The notes below the pieces were generated by a model. That model had not been told where the DNA came from. It did not search any database and saw only the letters and a program-made list of their open reading frames with translations. A stretch of DNA of 64,000 bases from Paenirhizobium naphthalenivorans (lineage in GTDB: Bacteria; Pseudomonadota; Alphaproteobacteria; Rhizobiales; Rhizobiaceae). Below, piece by piece: positions 18,752-27,504 of this stretch. Position 1 is the stretch's first letter, and each line of letters starts with the position of its first letter. The stretch covers positions 1 to 64,000 of the forward strand of contig NZ_BJZP01000021.1 of the NCBI RefSeq assembly GCF_007992095.1, in the 5' to 3' direction. The translations under genes and the position numbers were made by a program.

Positions 18752-19743
18752 CGACAGCGACACGGGAATCCGAAACGCCAGAGATGCTCGACCACTTTCA
18801 GGCGAACGGCTATTCGCCCTATCTGTTCTTCACTTCGGAAGAATGGGCCCAATTCCGGGCCGACACGCCGCTGACGCTAACGTCCGACGAATTGAAGCGG
18901 CTTCGCTCGATCGACGACCCGATCGATCTCGATGAAGTGCGACGCATCTATCTGTCGCTATCGCGCCTGCTTTCGGCTCATGTCGAATCATCCCAGTTGT
19001 TGTTTCAGCAGCGCAGTCGCTTCCTCAGCACCGCGGGCGTCTCGAAGACGCCCTTCGTGATCGGCATCGCCGGCTCGGTGGCGGTTGGCAAGTCGACGAC
19101 GGCACGCATCCTGAAAGAGCTCCTGGCACGTTGGCCGTCGAGCCCGAAGGTCGACCTCGTGACGACTGATGGCTTCCTGTATTCAAACGCCCATCTGGTT
19201 CGTCACAATATCCTCAATCGCAAGGGCTTTCCCGAAAGCTACGATACCGGCGCGCTTCTGCGCTTCCTCTCTGCGATCAAAGCGGGCCTGCCGAACGTCA
19301 AGGCGCCAGCCTATTCGCACCTCATCTACGACGTACTGCCGAACGAGCACAAGATCATCGATCGCCCGGACATCCTGATCTTCGAGGGCATCAACGTGCT
19401 TCAGTCGCGTGACCTGCCGGCTGACGGCAAGATCATACCGATCGTTTCGGACTTTTTCGACTTTTCGATCTACATCGATGCGGAAGAGGCGCTCATTCAT
19501 CGCTGGTATGTCGATCGCTTCATGAAGCTGCGGCAGACCGCGTTCCGTGATCCGAATTCCTATTTCAACCGTTATGCGGCAATCAGCGAAGAAGAAGCGC
19601 TGACGATCGCAGAGGGGCTCTGGCAAAATACCAACCTGAAGAACCTGCGGGAAAACATTCTGCCGACTCGGCCGCGCGCCGATCTCATTCTGCGCAAGGG
19701 CGACAACCACCTCGTTGAGCAGGTGGCGCTCAGAAAACTGTAA
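18748..19743 (+). CDS. coaA: Pantothenate kinase, type I
   Basis: A 331-residue bacterial type I pantothenate kinase, committing pantothenate to coenzyme A synthesis. The P-loop is [12 protein letters not shown] (about residues 107-118), followed by the family stretches [19 protein letters not shown] and PNSYFNRYA. It ends the his cluster, overlapping hisE by four bases. This his-coaA linkage is common in Rhizobiales and other alphaproteobacteria. It is convergent with alkB. Confidence 0.96.
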   Translation: MTTATRESETPEMLDHFQANGYSPYLFFTSEEWAQFRADTPLTLTSDELKRLRSIDDPIDLDEVRRIYLSLSRLLSAHVESSQLLFQQRSRFLSTAGVSKTPFVIGIAGSVAVGKSTTARILKELLARWPSSPKVDLVTTDGFLYSNAHLVRHNILNRKGFPESYDTGALLRFLSAIKAGLPNVKAPAYSHLIYDVLPNEHKIIDRPDILIFEGINVLQSRDLPADGKIIPIVSDFFDFSIYIDAEEALIHRWYVDRFMKLRQTAFRDPNSYFNRYAAISEEEALTIAEGLWQNTNLKNLRENILPTRPRADLILRKGDNHLVEQVALRKL

Positions 19744-19790
19744 GCGATGCATCACCGGCTATTCGTTCGATAGCCCGCCATCAATGTCGG

Positions 19791-20417
19791 TCAGCGATTG
19801 ACCCGCCTGAGTGTCAGATTGATGCGCCCGCCATTCTTCAGAAGCGTCGAGGTCGCCGGATAAATCCGGTCGACACCATGGAAGCAGAGCCGTCCTGGTC
19901 CGCCGATGATGAAAACATCGCCGCTCCTGAGCTTCAGGGAGATGGTCGGATCTTTGCGGCTGGTACCGCCGACACGAAACAGGCAGGTATTGCCAAGCGA
20001 AACCGACACGACCGGCGCCTCGAAATCCTTCTCATCCCGATCCTGGTGCAGGCTCATGCGAGCGCTGTCGTCATAGAAGTTGACCAAACACGCCTCCGGT
20101 CGCTTGTCACAACCAGAAACCCGGTCCCAGATATTGAGCAACATCGCGGGAATGGCGGGCCAAGGCTTGCCCGTGACCGGATGGGTGGATTGATAACGAT
20201 AACCGCGCTCCTTGTCGGTCACCCAACCAAGCGGACCGCAATTCGTCATGCGAACCGACATTTCCTTGCCCGTACCGGGCATGGCCGGAACGAAGAGCGG
20301 CGCCTTCACCGCGATATCACGAATGGCCGTGACGAGGTCTTCCTGGTCTCGGCGGTCGATGAGATCAGGGACATAACGAAGGCCTTCCGGCAGGCTACGC
20401 TTGGAATGCTCAATCAT
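19791..20417 (-). CDS. alkB: Alpha-ketoglutarate-dependent dioxygenase AlkB
   Basis: A 208-residue Fe(II)/2-oxoglutarate dioxygenase that reverses 1-methyladenine and 3-methylcytosine lesions. The iron ligands are the HxD of SLHQDRDE and the later His of LCFHGVDRIYP; the 2-oxoglutarate-binding arginines are in RINLTLRRVN at the C-terminus. The substrate-stacking region NFYDDSARM is also typical. Length is that of E. coli AlkB (about 216). It is the second gene of a minus-strand pair with the BON-LysM gene? No: it lies downstream of that gene with a GC-rich hairpin between them, so read-through is uncertain. Confidence 0.93.
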   Translation of the reverse strand: MIEHSKRSLPEGLRYVPDLIDRRDQEDLVTAIRDIAVKAPLFVPAMPGTGKEMSVRMTNCGPLGWVTDKERGYRYQSTHPVTGKPWPAIPAMLLNIWDRVSGCDKRPEACLVNFYDDSARMSLHQDRDEKDFEAPVVSVSLGNTCLFRVGGTSRKDPTISLKLRSGDVFIIGGPGRLCFHGVDRIYPATSTLLKNGGRINLTLRRVNR

Positions 20418-20427
20418 AACGCGAGAA

Positions 20428-20447
20428 CGGCGGCGTTTCCGCCGCCG
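20428..20447 (-). terminator. GC-rich hairpin between the BON-LysM gene and alkB
   Basis: CGGCGGCG (20428-20435) pairs exactly with CGCCGCCG (20440-20447). On the minus strand the loop is GAAA, a stable GNRA tetraloop. There is no T run after it, so it may act as a pause, an attenuator or an RNA 3' end rather than a classical terminator for the BON-LysM gene. Confidence 0.45.
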
Positions 20448-20461
20448 CCTTCACCGCAAAA

Positions 20462-20935
20462 TCAGTCGGCGAGATCGGGAATACGCAGGACCTGGCCAGG
20501 ATAGATCTTGTCGGGATGGGTCAGCATGGGCGTGTTCGCTTCGAAGATCACGGTGTGCTTGGCACCCTTACCCTTGCCGTATTGCGCCTCGGCAATCTTC
20601 CACAAATTGTCGCCCTTCTTCACGGTATAGAAGACCGGCGCCTTCGCTTCCACAAGCGTCGCCGCGTCGGGGCCGGCGATCTTGAGCTCGTCCGCCTGCA
20701 CCTTGGAAATCCCGAGCGTATTGCCCACGGCAATTACCGCCTTTTCAAAGGCCGACTGGTCCTTCACGGTGCCCTTGAGCACGACCTTGTCATCGATGAC
20801 GGCAACGTCGACCTTGTCGGTCCCGAGATTGTGGGAGGCGAGTTCCTTCTTGACGGCCTCGACATCGGGGGCAGCATCATCGTCGCCGATTCCGAGTTTC
20901 TTGCCTGCGCTCTTGATGAAGTCGAAAAAACCCAT
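20462..20935 (-). CDS. BON and LysM domain protein (Kbp/YgaU-like)
   Basis: A 157-residue protein with a BON domain (about residues 25-90; VDVAVIDDKVVLKGTV) and a C-terminal LysM domain (from about residue 105; YTVKKGDNLWKIAEAQYG). This is the architecture of E. coli Kbp (YgaU), a cytoplasmic potassium-binding protein. I start it at ATG 20935 (MGFFDFIKSAGKK), the same opening as Kbp homologues; no signal peptide is present, so the LysM domain probably does not bind peptidoglycan. Function by similarity only. Confidence 0.88.
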   Translation of the reverse strand: MGFFDFIKSAGKKLGIGDDDAAPDVEAVKKELASHNLGTDKVDVAVIDDKVVLKGTVKDQSAFEKAVIAVGNTLGISKVQADELKIAGPDAATLVEAKAPVFYTVKKGDNLWKIAEAQYGKGKGAKHTVIFEANTPMLTHPDKIYPGQVLRIPDLAD

Positions 20936-21020
20936 GATCACTCCCTTCGGATTGTCGTTATGCTAAGCGAGAAAACGCACTTTGGAAGACTAGGTTCCAT
21001 TCGCAGAATGGCAAGCTAAA

Positions 21021-21455
21021 TTAGTCTCCCGCAGGTTTGCCGCGCATTTTCTTGACTTCAGATCGTCCCGATTTTTCCTTCAGCCGGCGCTCCACAGAAC
21101 CCTTGGTCGGCTTGGTTTTTCTGCGCGGGGGCGGCGGGGGAGCGGCGGCGGCGAGGATCAGTTCCTTGAGCCGGTCACGCGCATCCTCGCGGTTACGCTC
21201 CTGGCTACGAAAGCGATTCGCCTCGATCATCAGCACGCCCTCCTTCGAAGCACGCCGTCCGGCAAGCTTCAGGGCATTCTCCTTGACCCTGTCAGGGAGA
21301 GCGGGCGATCCGGCAATGTTGAAGAACAGTTGGACCGCAGTCGACACCTTGTTGACATTCTGTCCACCCGGACCGCCAGCCAGAACAAACTGCTCCGTCA
21401 GTTCCCAGCCGGCAAGGGTGATCCGGTTATTGATAAGAAGTGCTTCGCTGGCCAT
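21021..21455 (-). CDS. arfB: Alternative ribosome-rescue factor ArfB (peptidyl-tRNA hydrolase)
   Basis: A 144-residue class-I release-factor-like protein. The catalytic GGQ loop is in AGGPGGQNVNKVSTAVQL, and the C-terminal tail (KTKPTKGSVERRLKEKSGRS) is basic and unstructured, as needed to probe the empty mRNA channel of stalled ribosomes. It lacks the codon-recognition domain of RF1/RF2. ArfB is an essential or backup rescue system in alphaproteobacteria alongside tmRNA (family knowledge). Confidence 0.94.
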   Translation of the reverse strand: MASEALLINNRITLAGWELTEQFVLAGGPGGQNVNKVSTAVQLFFNIAGSPALPDRVKENALKLAGRRASKEGVLMIEANRFRSQERNREDARDRLKELILAAAAPPPPPRRKTKPTKGSVERRLKEKSGRSEVKKMRGKPAGD

Positions 21456-21505
21456 GTCCTGTCTCCGTCCGCTCTATTTCATATTCGAACGCTGCGGAAA
21501 ACAAG

Positions 21506-21533
21506 AAACCCGGCGGTTTGATCCGCCGGGTTT
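21506..21533. terminator. Bidirectional-looking hairpin downstream of pckA
   Basis: AAACCCGGCGG (21506-21516) and CCGCCGGGTTT (21523-21533) form a perfect 11-bp stem with a six-base loop (TTTGAT). It lies 21 bases past the pckA stop. On the minus strand the stem ends in TTT followed by CTTGTTTTCC, consistent with a rho-independent terminator for pckA that insulates arfB. Confidence 0.85.
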
Positions 21534-21554
21534 CATTAAGTCATGACTGCCGTC

Positions 21555-23165
21555 TTACTCAGCTGCGATATTTGCGCTCGGAGCAGCGGCGCGGACCGAG
21601 TGATCGACATGATCCTCGAACTTGGCGAAGTTGGTGATGAACATCGCCACCAGCTTCTTGGCCTGCGCATCGTATTCCGCTCCATCCGACCAGGTCGAGC
21701 GCGGGTCGAGGATCGTCGTGTCGACCCCTTCGACCGCAACCGGAACGGCAAAGCCGAAGCTCGGATCGATACGGGTCTCGGCCTTTTTCAGTTCGCCGCT
21801 CAGTGCGCCGGCGAGCAGAGCGCGGGTGGCCTTGATCGGCATACGATGACCGACGCCGTAAGCACCACCGGTCCAGCCGGTGTTGACCAGCCAGCAGTCG
21901 ACATTGTGCTTGGCGATCAGATCACGCAGCAGATTGCCGTACTCAGCCGGATGACGCGGCATGAACGGAGCGCCGAAGCAGGTCGAGAAGGTGGCTTCCG
22001 GCTCGGTGACGCCCTTTTCCGTACCGGCAACCTTGGCGGTGTAACCGGAAAGGAAGTGATACATGGCCTGTTCGGGCGTCAGCTTGGCGATCGGCGGCAA
22101 CACGCCGAAGGCATCGGCCGTGAGCATGATGATCGTCTTCGGATGACCGGCACGGCCGGTGTCCGATGCGTTCGGAATGAAGTGCAGCGGATAGGCGCAA
22201 CGAGTGTTTTCTGTGCGCGAGGCATCGTTGAAGTCCGGCACGCCGGCGTCATCCAGCACGACGTTCTCCAGAACGGTGCCGAAGCGCTTGGTGGTGGCGT
22301 AGATTTCCGGCTCGGCCTCGGCCGAAAGACGAATGGTCTTGGCGTAGCAGCCACCTTCGAAGTTGAAGATGCCATGTTCGCCCCAGCCGTGCTCGTCATC
22401 GCCAATCAGCGTGCGGCTCGGGTCAGCCGAAAGCGTCGTCTTGCCGGTGCCCGACAGACCGAAGAAGACGGCAGCATCGCCGGCCGGGCCAACATTCGCC
22501 GAGCAGTGCATCGGCATAACGCCCTTCGGCGGCAGCATGTAGTTGAGTGCGGTGAAGACCGACTTCTTCATTTCGCCGGCATAGGACGTACCACCGATGA
22601 GAACGATGCCGTTGGTGAAGTCGCAGGCGATGACCGTTTCTGTACGGCAGCCGTGACGGGCCGGATCGGCACGGAAGCTCGGCAAATTGATGATCGTCAG
22701 CTTCGGCTGGAATTCGCTGAGCGCCGAGCGCTCCGGGCGAATCAGCAAGTTGCGGATGAACAGCGAGTGCCAAGCAAGCTCGGTCACGACGCGAGTCGGG
22801 AGTTCGTTCTCGGCATCAGCGCCGCCGATCAGGTCTTGGACGAACAGATCCTTACCTGCCGCGTGGGCCAACATATCCTTGTGCAGGATACCGAAGTGCT
22901 CCGGCGACATGGGCTTGTTGTTGTCCCACCAAATCTGGCCGTCGGTGTGGCTGTCGCGGACGATAAACTTGTCCTTGGCCGAACGGCCGGTGTGCTGCCC
23001 CGTAACCGCGCAAAGCGCGCCATCAGCAGTCAGCACAGCTTCGTTACGGCGAATCGCCTCTTCATAAAGGTCGCGCTCACGGACATTGTAGTAGACGCGA
23101 GCCGCGTCTCCCAAACCGATCGCTGCTACCCCGATGAGGGGATTATTTACACCAAGCTCCTCCAT
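21555..23165 (-). CDS. pckA: Phosphoenolpyruvate carboxykinase (ATP)
   Basis: A 536-residue ATP-dependent PEPCK, converting oxaloacetate to PEP for gluconeogenesis from succinate and other C4 acids. The start is ATG 23165 ([13 protein letters not shown]), which gives the length usual in rhizobia. Signatures are the kinase-specific P-loop [11 protein letters not shown], the preceding [14 protein letters not shown] segment, metal/substrate residues in [20 protein letters not shown], and [12 protein letters not shown]. It is divergent from chvI. In Agrobacterium pckA is acid-inducible through ChvG-ChvI, and in Sinorhizobium it is also controlled by the LacI-type PckR; the shared intergenic region here has operator-like repeats. 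Confidence 0.97.
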   Translation of the reverse strand: MEELGVNNPLIGVAAIGLGDAARVYYNVRERDLYEEAIRRNEAVLTADGALCAVTGQHTGRSAKDKFIVRDSHTDGQIWWDNNKPMSPEHFGILHKDMLAHAAGKDLFVQDLIGGADAENELPTRVVTELAWHSLFIRNLLIRPERSALSEFQPKLTIINLPSFRADPARHGCRTETVIACDFTNGIVLIGGTSYAGEMKKSVFTALNYMLPPKGVMPMHCSANVGPAGDAAVFFGLSGTGKTTLSADPSRTLIGDDEHGWGEHGIFNFEGGCYAKTIRLSAEAEPEIYATTKRFGTVLENVVLDDAGVPDFNDASRTENTRCAYPLHFIPNASDTGRAGHPKTIIMLTADAFGVLPPIAKLTPEQAMYHFLSGYTAKVAGTEKGVTEPEATFSTCFGAPFMPRHPAEYGNLLRDLIAKHNVDCWLVNTGWTGGAYGVGHRMPIKATRALLAGALSGELKKAETRIDPSFGFAVPVAVEGVDTTILDPRSTWSDGAEYDAQAKKLVAMFITNFAKFEDHVDHSVRAAAPSANIAAE

Positions 23166-23504
23166 GAGCGCGCATCCTCTTGTATTAGGAAAGTGACGTT
23201 GAATTTTGGCGAACCTAGTGTTCGAGTTTTCAAAACGCAAGAAGCAAATCAAAAAACATTCAATAATTTCAAATAATTAATCGATTTAAATCAGAATCAC
23301 ATTTTTTAAATCGGTTTGCATGACCATCTTTCGGTTGTTGTGACAGCACATTGCACCCCGATTGCCGCAGGACTTACGGCACGCCCCTTTATCTTTGCCA
23401 CAATTTGTTCCACCTTTATCCTCAATAAGCGCATCCGAACGCCACCACACCTTGGGTTGGGACGATACCAGGAGTCGCGCTTCATGATGACGGAGACAAA
23501 TACA
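23166..23504. promoter_or_regulatory. pckA-chvI divergent regulatory region with AATCGRTTT repeats
   Basis: This 339-base region separates divergent pckA and chvI. It is AT-rich between about 23230 and 23315. AATCGATTT (centre CG at 23282-23283) and AATCGGTTT (centre CG at 23312-23313) are direct copies exactly 30 bp apart, three helical turns. CGATTTAAA (23282-23290) and TTTAAATCG (23305-23313) also form an inverted repeat, and GATTTAAATC (23283-23292) is a perfect palindrome. The central CG is typical of LacI-family operators, so PckR is a candidate ligand, but this is inference. I see no gene here; the frame that extends chvI upstream lacks family conservation. Confidence 0.55.
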
Positions 23505-24227
23505 ATGCAGACGATCGCGCTCGTAGACGACGACCGCAATATTCTCACGTCCGTATCGATCGCGCTCGAGGCCGAAGGATACAAGGTCGAGACTTACACC
23601 GATGGAGCATCGGCGCTCGACGGCTTGCTGGCACGTCCGCCTCAACTCGCAATCTTCGATATCAAAATGCCACGCATGGACGGCATGGAACTACTGCGGC
23701 GCCTACGGCAGAAATCGGATATTCCAGTGATCTTCCTGACCTCCAAGGATGAGGAGATCGACGAGCTGTTCGGTTTGAAAATGGGAGCCGACGACTTCAT
23801 CACAAAACCGTTCTCGCAGCGCCTCCTGGTCGAGCGGGTCAAGGCCATTCTTCGCCGCGCTGCGAGCCGGGAAAACCTGGCCGCCGGCGGCCCCCCGAGG
23901 ACGGCCGCCGAGCAGCAGGCCCGTACGCTGGAACGGGGACAGCTGGTCATGGATCAGGAGCGCCACACCTGCACCTGGAAAGGCGACCCGGTAACACTGA
24001 CGGTGACAGAATTCCTTATCCTGCAATCGCTGGCTCAGCGTCCTGGTGTGGTGAAAAGCCGCGACGCGCTGATGGACGCGGCCTATGACGAGCAGGTCTA
24101 CGTCGATGACCGTACGATCGACAGCCACATCAAGCGCCTGCGCAAGAAGTTCAAGATGGTCGATACCGACTTCGACATGATTGAAACGCTCTACGGCGTA
24201 GGCTACCGCTTCCGCGAAGCGGCGTAA
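23505..24227 (+). CDS. chvI: Response regulator ChvI
   Basis: A 240-residue OmpR/PhoB-type regulator. The start at 23505 ([18 protein letters not shown] nine bases upstream) gives the exact family length; ATG 23484 also has an SD and would add seven residues. The receiver has phospho-acceptor Asp52 ([11 protein letters not shown]), FLTSKDEE and the lysine in ITKPF. The winged-helix domain has the family stretch [15 protein letters not shown], and the protein ends [10 protein letters not shown]. With ChvG (ExoS) it controls exopolysaccharide, motility, acid response, type VI secretion and symbiosis or virulence in Rhizobiaceae, and it is essential or near-essential for free-living fitness in several species. 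Confidence 0.97.
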   Translation: MQTIALVDDDRNILTSVSIALEAEGYKVETYTDGASALDGLLARPPQLAIFDIKMPRMDGMELLRRLRQKSDIPVIFLTSKDEEIDELFGLKMGADDFITKPFSQRLLVERVKAILRRAASRENLAAGGPPRTAAEQQARTLERGQLVMDQERHTCTWKGDPVTLTVTEFLILQSLAQRPGVVKSRDALMDAAYDEQVYVDDRTIDSHIKRLRKKFKMVDTDFDMIETLYGVGYRFREAA

Positions 24228-24263
24228 CGCCGCGGCGGCCTGATCGGCCGCCCGGCAAAAGGG

Positions 24264-26051
24264 TTGAGCGTGGCCAAGCAATTGGATAACGGGATGATGG
24301 ACGAACTGGATGGCGGAGGCGAACAGCGCCACTTTCCAGTCCACCCGTTTACGCTGATACGACGGATTTTCGGTCATGCGCTGTTTTCCAGCCTGACCCG
24401 ACGTATCGTCTTCTTCAACCTTGCCGCCCTGATCGTGCTGGTCGGCGGCATCATGTACCTCAACCAGTTCCGCGAAGGCCTGATCGACGCGCGCGTCGAA
24501 AGCCTGCTGACCCAAGGCGAGATCATCGCCGGGGCCATTTCCGCCTCGGCCTCGGTCGACACCAACTCGATCACCATCGATCCGCAGAAACTACTGGAAC
24601 TCCAAGCCGGACAGAGCATAACACCGGTTCCGAACGACGAGGACCTCGAATTCCCCATCAACCCGGAACGGGTCGCACCTGTGCTCAGACGGCTGATCTC
24701 GCCAACACGCACGCGCGCTCGGCTGTTCGACGCAGACGCCAACCTCTTGCTCGATTCGCGCCACCTCTATTCACGTGGCCAGGTTCTGCGCTTCGATCTG
24801 CCACCAGTCGAAGGTGACTCCTCCAGCGTGACCGACTGGGTGGCACGCATCTTCAACATGGCTCTCCAGCCGTCGAATCTCCCGGTCTACAAGGAAGCGC
24901 CTGGTGGCGACGGATCGATCTATCCAGAGGTGATGAATGCGCTCACCGGTGTGCGCGGCGCCGTCGTGCGCGTCACCGACCAGAGCGAACTTATCGTTTC
25001 GGTCGCTGTGCCCGTCCAGCGCTTTCGTGCGGTTCTCGGCGTCCTGCTGCTCTCCACGCAGGCCGGCGACATCGACAAGATCGTCCATGCCGAGCGTCTG
25101 GCCATCCTGCGTGTCTTCGGGGTCGCAGCCCTTGTCAACATTGTCGTCTCTCTGCTTCTGTCCTCGACCATCGCCAACCCGCTGCGGCGACTTGCGGCGG
25201 CGGCGATCCGCGTGCGCCGTGGTGCCAGGGAGCGCGAGCAAATCCCCGACTTCTCCGCTCGCCAAGACGAAATCGGCAATCTTTCCGTCGCCCTTCGCGA
25301 CATGACCAATGCGCTTTATGACCGGATCGACGCGATCGAGAGTTTCGCTGCCGACGTCAGCCATGAGCTGAAAAACCCCCTTACCTCACTGCGCAGCGCG
25401 GTGGAAACCCTGCCGCTCGCCAAGAGCGACCACTCGCGACAACGGCTGATGGATGTCATCCAGCACGACGTACGTCGCCTCGACCGATTGATCAGCGACA
25501 TTTCCGACGCCTCCCGTCTCGACGCCGAACTGGCGCGCAGCGATGCAAAGCCAGTCGACCTCGAAGTGCTGCTGTCCAGTCTAGTCGATGTCTCGCGGCA
25601 AATCAGAAGCACCAAGAAGCCGGTCGAGCTTGACTATATCATCGATCAGAAGCCAGGCGCCAAGACCGGCTTTGTCGTCCAGGGACATGATCTCAGACTC
25701 GGCCAGATCATCACCAATCTGATCGAAAATGCCCGCTCTTTCGTGCCGGAGGTAGGCGGTAAGATCACCGTGAAACTGTCCCGCACCCGAGGGCGCTGCC
25801 TCGTTCAGATTGAGGATAATGGCCCGGGCATCCAGGCCGAGGACATCGACCGCATCTTTGAGCGCTTCTACACGGACCGACCCGAGGGCGAGAGCTTCGG
25901 CCAGAATTCCGGTCTCGGTCTTTCCATCAGCCGGCAGATAGCCGAGGCCCATGGCGGCAGCCTGAGGGCCGAGAACATCATCGAACCCGGAACCGGCAGA
26001 CGGCTTGGCGCACGGTTCATCCTGTCGCTGCCTGTTGAGGCTGCGGCTTGA
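24264..26051 (+). CDS. chvG: Sensor histidine kinase ChvG (ExoS)
   Basis: A 595-residue membrane sensor kinase, the same length as ExoS of Sinorhizobium. The TTG at 24264 is the likely start. Two membrane segments (about residues 47-67, IVFFNLAALIVLVGGI, and 280-302, LRVFGVAALVNIVVSLLL) flank a periplasmic domain of about 210 residues, the site of ExoR interaction in homologues. A HAMP domain follows, then the H box with His367 (SHELKNPLTSLR), N box (NLIENARSF), G1 (DNGPGI) and G2 (SGLGLSISRQI). It is 36 bases after chvI; its stop overlaps the hprK start. Confidence 0.96.
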   Translation: MSVAKQLDNGMMDELDGGGEQRHFPVHPFTLIRRIFGHALFSSLTRRIVFFNLAALIVLVGGIMYLNQFREGLIDARVESLLTQGEIIAGAISASASVDTNSITIDPQKLLELQAGQSITPVPNDEDLEFPINPERVAPVLRRLISPTRTRARLFDADANLLLDSRHLYSRGQVLRFDLPPVEGDSSSVTDWVARIFNMALQPSNLPVYKEAPGGDGSIYPEVMNALTGVRGAVVRVTDQSELIVSVAVPVQRFRAVLGVLLLSTQAGDIDKIVHAERLAILRVFGVAALVNIVVSLLLSSTIANPLRRLAAAAIRVRRGAREREQIPDFSARQDEIGNLSVALRDMTNALYDRIDAIESFAADVSHELKNPLTSLRSAVETLPLAKSDHSRQRLMDVIQHDVRRLDRLISDISDASRLDAELARSDAKPVDLEVLLSSLVDVSRQIRSTKKPVELDYIIDQKPGAKTGFVVQGHDLRLGQIITNLIENARSFVPEVGGKITVKLSRTRGRCLVQIEDNGPGIQAEDIDRIFERFYTDRPEGESFGQNSGLGLSISRQIAEAHGGSLRAENIIEPGTGRRLGARFILSLPVEAAA

Positions 26052-26491
26052 GCGGCCGCGGCGTCAATATCCACGCAACAGCGATCGTCGTCGGCACCAC
26101 CGGCCTCGTCTTCATCGGCCCATCAGGATCGGGAAAGTCGATGCTCGCCTTCGATTGTTTGTGCGAGGCACGTCTTCATGGCCAGTTCGCCGCCTTGGTG
26201 GCGGATGACCAAGTTTTCATCTCCCGTTTCGGCACGCATGTCGTGGCTTCGCGACCCGAGACCATCAAGGATCTGATCGAGTTGCGCCACGGCGGCATAG
26301 CGCGGATCGCCAGTATTCCCCGCGCCCTGCTGCACTATGCTGTTGTCCCGGTGATACGGGGCGAGGCAAAACGATTGCCCCCCGAAAAGGCAAGGGAAAC
26401 ACTTTTTGGCGAAGTCAGCTTGCCAGCACTCCACGTTCCGAGCGACCTGCGCTTGCCTTTTTCTTTCATAAATGCCTTGATCGCTTCCTAA
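26048..26491 (+). CDS. hprK: Short HPr kinase/phosphorylase
   Basis: A 147-residue protein that is only the catalytic half of HprK, the form found in alphaproteobacteria; Firmicute HprK is about 310 residues with an extra N-terminal domain. The P-loop GPSGSGKS is at residues 24-31, with VADDQVFI and the IKDLIELRHGGI segment downstream. It phosphorylates a serine on HPr. The TTG start overlaps the chvG stop by four bases, so it is probably translationally coupled to the sensor kinase. The HPr and EIIA genes follow. Confidence 0.93.
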   Translation: MSGRGVNIHATAIVVGTTGLVFIGPSGSGKSMLAFDCLCEARLHGQFAALVADDQVFISRFGTHVVASRPETIKDLIELRHGGIARIASIPRALLHYAVVPVIRGEAKRLPPEKARETLFGEVSLPALHVPSDLRLPFSFINALIAS

Positions 26492-26635
26492 ACCGCGTTC
26501 GCTTCATCGAAACGGACCGCAGTTTACGCTTGAACTTCGCGCTTTCATCGCCAAGATGGCGAGCCACTGATGGACGAAGTACCTGCGTTGCGTTATCTCC
26601 GCCATCTGTCTGCGCAGGCAAGGGGTATTAGAAGA

Positions 26636-27037
26636 ATGATCGGACTTGTGCTTGTCACCCATGGCAAGCTGGCTGAGGAATTTCAGCATGCCGTCGAGCA
26701 TGTCGTGGGACCTCAGAAATTCATCGAAACCGTCTGCATCGGTCCGGACGACGATATGGATCAACGTCGCCAGGACATCCTGGACGCGGTGATGCGTGCC
26801 GATGACGGGCATGGTGTGATCATCCTGACGGACATGTTCGGTGGAACACCTTCAAATCTCGCCATTTCCGTGATGAACACCGGCCGGATCGAGGTGATCG
26901 CTGGCGTCAACCTGCCCATGCTCATCAAGCTGGCTGGCGTGCGCGGCGAGAACGATATGGAAAAGGCGCTGGCGGATGCCTCCGACGCCGGACGCAAGTA
27001 TATCAACGTCGCCAGCCGCGTGCTGAGCGGCAAGTGA
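26636..27037 (+). CDS. PTS EIIA component, mannose family (regulatory)
   Basis: A 133-residue EIIA-Man domain protein. The start is ATG 26636 (MIGLVLVTHGKLAEEF) with AGGGG upstream; His9 is the phosphorylation site by homology. Other family stretches are DMFGGTPSNLAISVM and GVNLPMLIKLA. No sugar permease (EIIB/C/D) is nearby. In Rhizobiales this protein belongs to a regulatory PTS with HPr and an EI-Ntr encoded elsewhere, not to sugar import. Confidence 0.93.
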   Translation: MIGLVLVTHGKLAEEFQHAVEHVVGPQKFIETVCIGPDDDMDQRRQDILDAVMRADDGHGVIILTDMFGGTPSNLAISVMNTGRIEVIAGVNLPMLIKLAGVRGENDMEKALADASDAGRKYINVASRVLSGK

Positions 27038-27056
27038 TCTGTCCGAAGGTCCTTCC

Positions 27057-27329
27057 ATGCCTAATTCGCGGGAACTGCTGATCATCAACAAGCGTGGCCT
27101 GCATGCCCGTGCCTCGGCCAAATTCGTCCAGACAGTGAACGATTTCGACGCTTCCGTGCAGGTCACCAAGGACGGCACAACAGTCGGTGGCACCTCCATC
27201 ATGGGATTGATGATGCTGGCTGCCAGCCCGGGCTGTTCGATTACGGTTAGCGCCACAGGCAATCAGGCGAGTGCGGTGCTTGACGCCCTGGAATCCCTCG
27301 TCGCGGACAAGTTCGGCGAAGAGATGTAA
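27057..27329 (+). CDS. ptsH: Phosphocarrier protein HPr
   Basis: A 90-residue HPr. His16 (NKRGLHARASAKF) receives phosphate from enzyme I. Ser47 (TSIMGLMML) is the HprK regulatory phosphorylation site, which fits the hprK gene two genes upstream. The loop AASPGCSI follows. It is the last gene of chvI-chvG-hprK-EIIA-HPr, 19 bases after EIIA. Symbols used for this gene in rhizobia vary (ptsH, hpr, npr). Confidence 0.95.
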   Translation: MPNSRELLIINKRGLHARASAKFVQTVNDFDASVQVTKDGTTVGGTSIMGLMMLAASPGCSITVSATGNQASAVLDALESLVADKFGEEM

Positions 27330-27349
27330 TCACCGCTTAATCATATAAA

Positions 27350-27371
27350 GACATAAAGACCTCTTTATGTC
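27350..27371. promoter_or_regulatory. Perfect inverted repeat upstream of ahcY, candidate SAH/SAM-responsive operator
   Basis: GACATAAAGA (27350-27359) and TCTTTATGTC (27362-27371) are exact inverted 10-mers with a two-base spacer (CC). The left arm is preceded by a near copy (ATATAAAGA), giving a partial direct repeat. The site lies 21 bases after the HPr stop and 133 bases before the ahcY ATG, in an AT-rich patch. ArsR-type regulators responding to S-adenosylhomocysteine or S-adenosylmethionine (SahR/SamR) control ahcY in proteobacteria, so this is a likely operator of that kind. The assignment is inference; the repeat itself is directly visible. Confidence 0.7.
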
Positions 27372-27504
27372 ATCTTGCCAATCTCGGTAATCCCTGCTAA
27401 ACGCGGATCAGAAACCCGTCTTTTGCAGAGGGGTCACGCATGGTGCTTGCCTTTCGCCGATCACGGAGCCGGGCCTGCGCCGTCATCCTAGCCGGGAGCG
27501 CTTC

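Noticed and set aside
21543..23276. A 577-codon open frame on the plus strand opposite pckA
   Set aside because: It is the antisense shadow of a strongly conserved gene in GC-rich DNA; its translation has no recognisable domain and pckA is complete.
27372..27504. A SAH or SAM-II riboswitch in the ahcY leader
   Set aside because: I could not fit the leader to the conserved cores of these riboswitches; the palindrome upstream explains regulation better. A covariance-model search would decide.
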